A DNA stretch of 12,808 bases from an uncultured Bacilli bacterium (GTDB lineage Bacteria > Bacillota_I > Bacilli_A > RF39 > UBA660). Position 1 is the stretch's first letter, and every line of letters begins with the position of its first letter. A model generated the notes under the pieces. It worked only from the letters and a program-made list of their open reading frames with translations, searched no databases and was not told where the DNA came from. The stretch is from the NCBI GenBank assembly GCA_947628245.1, contig CANQZH010000012.1, positions 1 to 12,808 of the forward strand. Direction: 5' to 3'. Shown here piece after piece: positions 6,482 to 12,808 of this stretch. The translations under genes and the position numbers were made by a program.

Positions 6482-9400
6482 ATGCCAAAAGATTTAACTA
6501 ATTTTTTACAATTTCTTAAAATAGATAATTTAGATGATTTTAGATTAAGTAATGTTTTAAAAGTTAAAGTTTATAAAAAAGAAAATAGAATAGATATTGA
6601 TTTAGAAAATCCTCGTCCTTTTTCTTATAGTACTTTACATAAATTAATTAAAGCTTTAAAGAATGCTAGTAATGAAGAGATGAAGTTATCAATTCATTTT
6701 ATTTATGATGAAGTAACTAATGATGATGTTTTATTATATATTAAAGATTATTTAAATGATTTAAAGAGTAGAAAACCATCTTTAAGTGGAATAAGTGATG
6801 AGATTAAAATTGATGAAGATGTCGTTACTTTTGAAGTAGGAAGTAATTTAGAAGAAAATGAAATTAAAAAAGAAAGTAAAAATTTACAAAAAGAATTAAT
6901 GGCTTTTAGTTATGGAGAATATGAAATTACGACTTTTTTAAATCAAGAAATTTTAAAAAATGTTAAAGAAGAGATTAATGAAGCTAAGAAAAATATTAAT
7001 TATGAAGTTAAAGAAGCTAAAATTGAGGGTAATTTAATAATGGGAAGAGAAATTACTTGTGAGACTTCTATTATTAATAATGTAGTTGGAGAAAGTAAAA
7101 ATGTTGCTTTTGAGGCTTATATTTTTGGGATTGATTGTTTAGAAAGAGAAAATATTAATATTATTACGTTAAAGATTAGTGATAAAACTAATTCGATGTT
7201 AGCTAAAATATTTAAGAAAGATAAGAATGAATATTCGTTAATTAAAAAAGAGTTAAAAGAGGGAAAATGGTATAAGTTTTATGGTAATGTAGAATATGAT
7301 AATTTTGCTAGAGATTTTGTTTTAGCAATTCGTTCTTTAGAAAAGATTGATTCTAAAGATAGTCCAGTTATTGATGAATCAGAAGAAAAAAGAGTAGAAT
7401 TACATTTACATACTATGATGAGTGCAATGGATGGGGTAACTCCTTTTGAAGAAAAAGATCCAAATAATGTGGTTTTATATGCAGCTAATATGGGACATAA
7501 AGCTGTTGCGATAACTGATCATAACTGTGTTCAATCTTTTCCGGAAGTTTTTCATACGGTAAGTCATTTAAATAAAGGTAAAGAAGAAAAAGACCATTTT
7601 AAAGTTTTATATGGGGCTGAGATGAATATTGTTAATGATGATGTGGATATTGTCTTTAATAATAAAACTTATAATTTACTAGAAGATACTTTTGTGGTTT
7701 TTGATACGGAAACTACAGGTTTTTATGCTGGTAGTGATACGTTGATTGAAATTGGAGCAGTTAAGATTTGTAATGGGAAGATTCTTGATCGTTTTGATGA
7801 ATTAATTGATCCGGAAAGACCAATTCCTAAAAAGATTACGGATTTAACTTTTATTACGGATGAAATGGTTAAGGGTTGTGAAAAAGAAAGTGTTGTAGTT
7901 AAAAAGTTTTTAGAGTGGGCTCTAGATTACCCAATGGTTGCTCATAATGCTAAGTTTGATATTTCCTTTATGAGTGCAGCTTGTAAAAAATATGATTATG
8001 GAGAGTTTAATAAAACGGTTGTTGATACGATGAGTATTGCTAGAATTATGCATCCGGAATGGCCTAATCATAAACTACAAACTTTAACTAAAAAATTAGA
8101 TGTTCCTTGGGATGAAGATAAACATCACCGGGCTGATTATGATGCAGAGGGAACCGCTTTAGCCTTTTATAAAATGGCTAAGTCATTAAGTGATCAAAAT
8201 ACTTATACTACTGATGAATTATTAAGTTTAGTAAATGTTGATGATTTAGTAAGGTTTAGTTATCCTTTTCACGCGGTGTTGTTAGCTAAAAATAAGGAAG
8301 GTTTAAAAAATTTATTTAAGATTGTTTCAATTGCTAATACTAAATATTTATATAAAAATGAACAACCTAAAATTCCAAGAAAAGATATTATTGAACTTAG
8401 AAAAGGACTTTTAATTGGGTCTGGGTGTATTAATGGGGAAGTTTTTGAGTCTTCTATTGGTAAAGAAGATGAAGAAATTGTTAATATGATGAGTTTTTAT
8501 GATTATATTGAAGTTCAACCTCCTTCTGTTTTTGCTCATTTAATAGGCAATGAAAGAAAATTTGCTACGTTAAATGAAGCCCAAGAGTTTTTAAAAAGAA
8601 TTATCAGGGTTGCTAAAGAAGCTGGAAAACCAGTCGTGGCAACAGGGGATGTTCATAATTTAAAAAAAGAAGATAAAATTTATCGGGATATTATTGTTAA
8701 TCAAAAATTTAATGGTAAGTTACATCCTTTAAATAGAAGAGGAATTGAGGTTCCTAATATGTATTTAAAGACAACAGCTGAGATGTTAGAAGAATTTGCT
8801 TTTCTAGGGGATGATTTAGCTTATGAAATTGTGGTTACTAATTCTAATTTAATAGCAAATATGTGTGAAGAAATTGAAGTTATTCCAAATACTAATGGTA
8901 TTCCTTTTGCTCCTGTTATTCCAGATTCCCAAATGACGGTTACTAAAATGGTTTATGATAAAGCTAAAAGTTGGTATGGTGATCCTTTACCTCATCATTT
9001 AGAAGAGAGAATTGCTCTTGAACTTTATGGGGCTGGTTTTATTGAGGCTGTTAAGAATAATGCTGGTGATGATGAAGAGGCAATATATAAAAGAATGCAC
9101 GAGGTTGTCTTAAAAGGACCTGATGCTGTTTGTAATGAAATTTATGAGTCTTTGCGTAAGAAAGATTTAGAATCAACTGATGAAGAATTAAAGACTAAGG
9201 CTAAAAAAACAATGACAGCTATTATTGGAGCTAATTTTGACGTTATTTATTTAATTGCCCAAAAGCTGGTAAAACACTCGAATGATGAAGGCTTTTTAGT
9301 TGGTTCTCGTGGTAGTGTTGGTTCATCTTTTGTAGCTAATTTAATGGGAATAACGGAAGTTAATGCTTTGTCACCACATTATCGTTGTCCAAAATGTCAG

Positions 9401-11005
9401 CATAGTGAATTTGAAGATGATAATGGAGAATCTTTAGGTAATAATTATAAATGTGGTTATGATTTGCCTGATAAAAAGTGTCCTAAATGTGGTACTTTAA
9501 TGGGTAAAGAAGGTCACGACATACCTTTTCAAACTTTCTTAGGTTTTAATGCTGATAAAGTTCCAGATATTGATTTGAATTTTTCGGATTTAAATCAAGC
9601 AAGTGCTCACGAATATACCAAAGTTTTATTTGGTGTTGATAATGTTTACCGGGCTGGTACTATTGGAACGGTTGCCGAGAAAACCGCTTATGGTTATGTA
9701 AGAGGTTATTGTGAAGCTAAAAATATAATGATGCGTAATGTAGAAATTGAACGTTTAGCCAAAGGTTGTACGGGAGTTAAAAGAACTACTGGTCAACATC
9801 CAGGAGGAATTGTTGTTATTCCGGGTTATAAAGAAGTTTTTGATTTTACACCTTTTCAATTTCCATCAGAAGATCCATCTAAAGCTTGGCGAACAACTCA
9901 TTTTGATTATCACGCGATTGATGAATGTGTTTTAAAACTAGATATCTTAGGTCATACTGATCCAACTCAACTTAGAATGATTCAAGATTTAACAGGTGAT
10001 GATATAACTAAAGTACCTTTAGATGATAAAGAGACAATGTCAATTTTTACTTCAACTAAAGCTTTAAAAGTTAGTAAAGAACAAATTATGTGTGAAACTG
10101 GAACTTTAGGAGTTCCTGAATTTGGAACACCTTTTACGATTCAATTAGTTAAAGATACTAAACCAACTACCTTTGCGGAATTAGTTAAAATTGCCGGACT
10201 TGCGCACGGGACTGATGTATGGCTTGGTAATGCTCAAGAATTAATTGAAAAGAAGGTTGTACCTTTTAGTAAAGTTATTGGTTGTCGTGATGATATTATG
10301 GTTGAACTTATCTATGGGGGATTAGAACCTTTTAAAGCTTTTAAAATTATGGAGTTTGTAAGAAAAGGTAAGGCCAGTAAAGATCCAGCTACTTGGGCTG
10401 AGTATAAAAAAATTATGGAAGATGCTAAAATTCCTAAATGGTTTATTGATTCTTGTTTTAAGATTAAGTATATGTTTCCTAAAGCTCACGCGGCTGCTTA
10501 TGTAATGTCTGCTTTTCGAATTGCTTGGTATAAAGTTCATAAACCTTTAGTTTATTATGCAACTTATTTTTCAACAAGATTTACGGATTTTGATATTGAA
10601 AGTATGTTAAAAGGTTATGATGCTATTAAAGCTAAGATGATGGAAATTCAAGGAAAAGGTTATGATGCAACTAATAAAGAACAGTCGGTTTTAGAAACTT
10701 TAAAACTTGCTTTAGAAGCTTCAGCTAGAGGAGTTAAGTTTAAATGTATTGATATTAAAAAAAGTGATGGTAATAATTTTATAATGGATGAAGAAGAAAA
10801 TGCTTTAATTTTACCATTTAGAAGTTTAGATGGATTAGGGGATGCAGTTGCTACGAAAATTATTGAAGAACGTAATCAAAAACCATTTTACAGTGTTGAA
10901 GATTTTCAAAATCGTAGTAAAGCTAATACAACAACAATTGATAAAATGCGAACTTTAGGTATTTTTACAGGAATGCCTGAAACTAGTCAATTAAGTTTAT
11001 TTTAA
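6482..11005 (+). CDS. polC: DNA polymerase III alpha subunit PolC, with proofreading exonuclease
   Basis: Main replicative polymerase of low-GC Gram-positives, acting at the fork with the beta clamp. It is 1,507 residues, a little longer than B. subtilis PolC (about 1,437). Domains in order: N-terminal domain (about 1-150); a lysine/glutamate-rich helical linker; OB fold (about 185-285); PHP part one with HLHT (308-311) and ITDHN (345-349); an inserted DEDDh exonuclease with DTETTG (408-413), HNAKFD (488-493) and H549/D554; PHP part two with GDVHN (722-726); palm with GSRGSVGSS (941-949); zinc-binding module with C969, C972, C1000, C1003 plus an extra C991; catalytic PDIDLNF (1028-1034) and D1154 in KLDILGH; TTGQHPGG (1102-1109); C-terminal fingers; and a terminal QLSLF (1503-1507), the canonical beta-clamp-binding peptide. 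All catalytic motifs of both active sites are intact. It is second gene of a unit with dnaE. ATG 6482 follows AAAGGAG at 6465-6471. Confidence 0.98.
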   Translation: MPKDLTNFLQFLKIDNLDDFRLSNVLKVKVYKKENRIDIDLENPRPFSYSTLHKLIKALKNASNEEMKLSIHFIYDEVTNDDVLLYIKDYLNDLKSRKPSLSGISDEIKIDEDVVTFEVGSNLEENEIKKESKNLQKELMAFSYGEYEITTFLNQEILKNVKEEINEAKKNINYEVKEAKIEGNLIMGREITCETSIINNVVGESKNVAFEAYIFGIDCLERENINIITLKISDKTNSMLAKIFKKDKNEYSLIKKELKEGKWYKFYGNVEYDNFARDFVLAIRSLEKIDSKDSPVIDESEEKRVELHLHTMMSAMDGVTPFEEKDPNNVVLYAANMGHKAVAITDHNCVQSFPEVFHTVSHLNKGKEEKDHFKVLYGAEMNIVNDDVDIVFNNKTYNLLEDTFVVFDTETTGFYAGSDTLIEIGAVKICNGKILDRFDELIDPERPIPKKITDLTFITDEMVKGCEKESVVVKKFLEWALDYPMVAHNAKFDISFMSAACKKYDYGEFNKTVVDTMSIARIMHPEWPNHKLQTLTKKLDVPWDEDKHHRADYDAEGTALAFYKMAKSLSDQNTYTTDELLSLVNVDDLVRFSYPFHAVLLAKNKEGLKNLFKIVSIANTKYLYKNEQPKIPRKDIIELRKGLLIGSGCINGEVFESSIGKEDEEIVNMMSFYDYIEVQPPSVFAHLIGNERKFATLNEAQEFLKRIIRVAKEAGKPVVATGDVHNLKKEDKIYRDIIVNQKFNGKLHPLNRRGIEVPNMYLKTTAEMLEEFAFLGDDLAYEIVVTNSNLIANMCEEIEVIPNTNGIPFAPVIPDSQMTVTKMVYDKAKSWYGDPLPHHLEERIALELYGAGFIEAVKNNAGDDEEAIYKRMHEVVLKGPDAVCNEIYESLRKKDLESTDEELKTKAKKTMTAIIGANFDVIYLIAQKLVKHSNDEGFLVGSRGSVGSSFVANLMGITEVNALSPHYRCPKCQHSEFEDDNGESLGNNYKCGYDLPDKKCPKCGTLMGKEGHDIPFQTFLGFNADKVPDIDLNFSDLNQASAHEYTKVLFGVDNVYRAGTIGTVAEKTAYGYVRGYCEAKNIMMRNVEIERLAKGCTGVKRTTGQHPGGIVVIPGYKEVFDFTPFQFPSEDPSKAWRTTHFDYHAIDECVLKLDILGHTDPTQLRMIQDLTGDDITKVPLDDKETMSIFTSTKALKVSKEQIMCETGTLGVPEFGTPFTIQLVKDTKPTTFAELVKIAGLAHGTDVWLGNAQELIEKKVVPFSKVIGCRDDIMVELIYGGLEPFKAFKIMEFVRKGKASKDPATWAEYKKIMEDAKIPKWFIDSCFKIKYMFPKAHAAAYVMSAFRIAWYKVHKPLVYYATYFSTRFTDFDIESMLKGYDAIKAKMMEIQGKGYDATNKEQSVLETLKLALEASARGVKFKCIDIKKSDGNNFIMDEEENALILPFRSLDGLGDAVATKIIEERNQKPFYSVEDFQNRSKANTTTIDKMRTLGIFTGMPETSQLSLF

Positions 11006-11019
11006 AAGGTGTATTAAAA

Positions 11020-11127
11020 ATGAAAGAAAGTACTGATAAAAATAATTAAAAGTATTATTAGAAAGTTTGGAAGTTTAAAAAAATATTGTACATTTTGTAG
11101 GTAAATTTTACCCATACATTAGTTTAA
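11020..11127 (+). pseudogene. Decayed fragment of an AAA-ATPase-like gene
   Basis: There is no open frame of useful length, but pieces match the intact gene downstream in the same order. Bases 11055-11080 match 11761-11786 at 25 of 26 positions (peptide IRKFGSLK against IRKFESLK). Bases 11033-11046 match 11626-11639 at all 14. One frame from 11083 reads ILYIL, a stop, then VNFTH, against LYIL..DEYD..NFTN of the intact protein, as if the Walker B acidic residues were deleted. The fragment therefore looks like an older copy shortened by deletions and carrying stops in every piece. The tiny ORF at 11020-11049 (nine codons, after AAAAGGTG) is part of it, not a gene. The match is by eye in AT-rich DNA. 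The 26-base block is hard to get by chance; the rest is softer. Confidence 0.5.
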
Positions 11128-11214
11128 AAAGATAGAGATGTGAAAAACAATAATTTATTCATCCAAAGAATTTTAAAAAAATTTGCTTATATTAGTAATG
11201 AATTGAAAATAATT
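11128..11214. other. AT-rich stretch with no gene
   Basis: I see no open frame with a ribosome binding site, no RNA gene and no convincing repeat here. It is probably further decayed sequence between the pseudogene fragment and the hairpin at 11215. Confidence 0.5.
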
Positions 11215-11240
11215 GAAGAAGTTTAAAAAACTTCTTCCTT
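11215..11240 (+). terminator. Probable terminator of the dnaE-polC unit
   Basis: GAAGAAGTTT (11215-11224) pairs perfectly with AAACTTCTTC (11228-11237) around a three-base AAA loop, giving a 10-bp stem. Only a short CTTT follows instead of a long T-run, so termination may be incomplete. It lies 210 bases beyond polC, after the pseudogene fragment. No nearer candidate was found. Confidence 0.5.
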
Positions 11241-11273
11241 TAATTCATATTACGATAACAAACTGGTTTTTTA

Positions 11274-11302
11274 GTGACTTTTAAAAGAATATTTAGTATA
11301 AT
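11274..11302 (+). promoter_or_regulatory. Promoter of the AAA-ATPase-like gene
   Basis: A perfect -10 TATAAT (11297-11302) lies 17 bases after a moderate -35 GTGACT (11274-11279). The predicted leader is about 19 bases to the ATG at 11328. Confidence 0.6.
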
Positions 11303-11327
11303 CTTCTTAAGAAAGTGGGCTTAAGTA

Positions 11328-12808
11328 ATGAAAAAAATACCGTATGGCATAATAAATTTTAAGACGTTAATTGAAGAAGATTATTTTTATGTAGATAAAA
11401 CAATGTATTTAGAAAAATTGGAAAATATAGGAAAAACTTTATTTTATTTAAGACCAGGAAGATTTGGCAAAAGTTTATTTGAAAGTATGATGTATTATTA
11501 CTATGATATAAATAGTAAATCTTTGTTTGAAGAATTATTTAAAGAATTATATATATCTAAAAATCCAACTAAAGAAAAAAATAATTATTATATCTTAAAA
11601 TTTGATTTTTCAGGTATTGAAACAGCTGATAAAAATAATAATGATTTAGCTAATATTTTTAAGAAAAAAGTTATATTAGGAATAGAGGGCTTTAATAATC
11701 ATTATGATACAAAGATAAAAATAAATGAAGAAGAAAATGCATCTGAAATAATGGGAAGTTTTATTAGAAAGTTTGAAAGTTTAAAATTAGAACATAAATT
11801 ATATATATTAATAGATGAATACGATAATTTTACAAATGCTATATTAGAAGGAGATACGAAACGTTTTAAAAGTGTTGTAGGAAATGAGGGTGCTATTAAA
11901 ACCTTTTATGCTGTAATAAAAGAATATATAGGATTAGGAGTAGTAGGAAGATTTTTTGCAACAGGAATATGTCCAGTAACATTGGATAGTATGACAACTG
12001 GTTTTAATATAGCAACTGATATTTCAACAGATATAAGAGTTAATAGTATGATAGGTTTAACTCATAGGGAAGTAAAAGATTTAATAAATAAAGTAGTAGA
12101 AGAAAAAGATAGGGAAGAAATATATAATTTAATGATACGTAATTATGATGGATACTTATTTAATAAAAATGCCGATGAAAGAGTTTTTAATGCAACTTTA
12201 GTTATGTATTTATTAAATTATTATGAAGCATTTAAAAAAATACCTGAAGAATTAATGGATAAAAATATCGTATCAAATTATGGAAAAATTGGAAAACTAT
12301 TAAAATTAAAAGAAAATGATTATTATAATGAAATAATTGATGAATTATTAAAAAATGATGAAATAACTGGAGAATTACAAAATAATTTTAATTTAGAATT
12401 AGATATAAGTAAAAATGATTTAATAAGTTTATTATATTATTTTGGCTATTTAACAATAGGCGAAGATAGTTTTGGCTTAATAAGATTTAAAGTACCAAAT
12501 AAAGTAATGAAAGAGGCCTATAACAATTATTTTATTGAACTATTAAAAATAGCAAATATTCAAATAGATTCAGTTAAGATAAGAGATATAATAGAAGAAA
12601 TAGTAATGGAAAATAAAATAGAAAAGTTAAGTAGGTATGTTGAAGAAATATTAAAGTTAAGTGATAATCGAATTTTTATGAAATTTGATGAAAAATATAT
12701 AGAAGTAATTTATTTTTGTTTATTAATGAAAAATAATTATTTTGATGTATATACCGAATATCCTAATAAAAATGGTTATATCGATGTTTATTTAAAAAGT
12801 AAAAATGA
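11328..12808 (+). CDS. AAA-ATPase-like / PD-(D/E)XK nuclease family protein, 3' end cut by window
   Basis: The frame is open from ATG 11328 to the right edge (493 codons), with an in-frame TAA just upstream and a weak AAAGTGGG site at 11313-11319. It belongs to the large AAA-ATPase-like family (PF09820) usually followed by a PD-(D/E)XK nuclease-like domain (PF08011); no precise cellular role is established for the family. Visible motifs: YVDKT (21-25), the family Walker A as RPGRFGKS (42-49, usually RPRRFGKS), Walker B LYILIDEYD (158-166), ATGICPVTLD (211-220), NYDGYLF (272-278, usually W/F-YDGY-F), and near the end NGYIDVYL, whose D486 fits the first acidic residue of the nuclease site. The E/Q-x-K half would lie past the window edge. 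No signal peptide or membrane helix. Isoleucine is coded mostly by ATA and valine often by GTA, unlike lon, dnaE and polC, which prefer ATT and GTT. There is no Trp in the visible part. It probably belongs to a multicopy accessory family. Confidence 0.88.
   Translation, partial: MKKIPYGIINFKTLIEEDYFYVDKTMYLEKLENIGKTLFYLRPGRFGKSLFESMMYYYYDINSKSLFEELFKELYISKNPTKEKNNYYILKFDFSGIETADKNNNDLANIFKKKVILGIEGFNNHYDTKIKINEEENASEIMGSFIRKFESLKLEHKLYILIDEYDNFTNAILEGDTKRFKSVVGNEGAIKTFYAVIKEYIGLGVVGRFFATGICPVTLDSMTTGFNIATDISTDIRVNSMIGLTHREVKDLINKVVEEKDREEIYNLMIRNYDGYLFNKNADERVFNATLVMYLLNYYEAFKKIPEELMDKNIVSNYGKIGKLLKLKENDYYNEIIDELLKNDEITGELQNNFNLELDISKNDLISLLYYFGYLTIGEDSFGLIRFKVPNKVMKEAYNNYFIELLKIANIQIDSVKIRDIIEEIVMENKIEKLSRYVEEILKLSDNRIFMKFDEKYIEVIYFCLLMKNNYFDVYTEYPNKNGYIDVYLKSKN

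Noticed and set aside
10322..10540. Minus-strand open frame of 72 codons inside polC
   Set aside because: Antisense to conserved PolC sequence, with low-complexity translation and no supporting signals.
304..11005. Possible reassignment of TGA to tryptophan, as in Mycoplasma
   Set aside because: Tryptophan is TGG throughout and no frame needs TGA read-through. The absence of TGA stops in five genes is too small a sample to conclude anything.
11020..11049. Nine-codon ORF after AAAAGGTG just downstream of polC
   Set aside because: Too short to call a gene. Its sequence matches part of the downstream AAA-ATPase-like gene, so it is best read as part of a decayed copy.
1..12808. CRISPR arrays, tRNA or rRNA genes, riboswitches and IS ends
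   Set aside because: Looked for by eye on both strands. No regularly spaced repeats, cloverleaf-like GC-richer segments or flanking inverted repeats were found.

Overview
The window comes from a very AT-rich, low-GC Gram-positive bacterium (Bacillota or the Mycoplasmatota-like uncultured Bacilli). Three things point there. Both Gram-positive replicative polymerases are present (a PolC with built-in exonuclease, and a DnaE of the Bacillus type). Shine-Dalgarno sites are AAGGAG/GGAGGTG-like. Promoters match the sigma-A consensus closely. All tryptophans in the complete genes are TGG. The five complete genes stop at TAG (three) or TAA (two), so nothing here requires a reassigned TGA, although TGA use as a stop is not demonstrated either.

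Layout. (1) Positions 1-154 carry the 5' end of an unidentified minus-strand gene that runs off the left edge. (2) An intergenic region follows with a near-perfect extended -10 promoter, which drives an unrecognised 180-residue protein (304-846). (3) A complete ATP-dependent protease Lon (924-3236) has its own promoter. (4) Converging on lon is a 52-codon gene on the minus strand (3247-3405), recognisable as a short, very divergent ribosomal protein bL28. The two stop codons sit in opposite arms of one hairpin that can terminate transcription both ways. (5) Back-to-back promoters at 3439-3516 drive rpmB leftward and a dnaE-polC pair rightward (3539-6448 and 6482-11005, 33 bases apart). (6) From 11006 to 11327 there is no intact gene. 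It holds a short decayed remnant of the same family as the next gene, a terminator hairpin and a promoter. (7) From 11328 to the right edge is a 3'-truncated AAA-ATPase-like gene of the type fused to a PD-(D/E)XK nuclease domain, whose codon use differs from the housekeeping genes.

How the genes fit together. DnaE and PolC are the two catalytic alpha subunits of the Gram-positive replisome: in B. subtilis DnaE extends RNA primers and PolC does bulk synthesis with proofreading. Here they appear to be made from one transcript. The DnaE PHP domain has lost its metal-binding histidines, whereas PolC keeps an intact PHP domain, a DEDDh exonuclease and a C-terminal clamp-binding motif. Lon supplies protein quality control. 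Both ends look accessory. I found no convincing new multi-gene system. The points most worth a second look are the decayed duplicate upstream of the AAA-ATPase gene, the stripped-down cysteine-free bL28, the linked dnaE-polC arrangement and the unidentified 180-residue protein.
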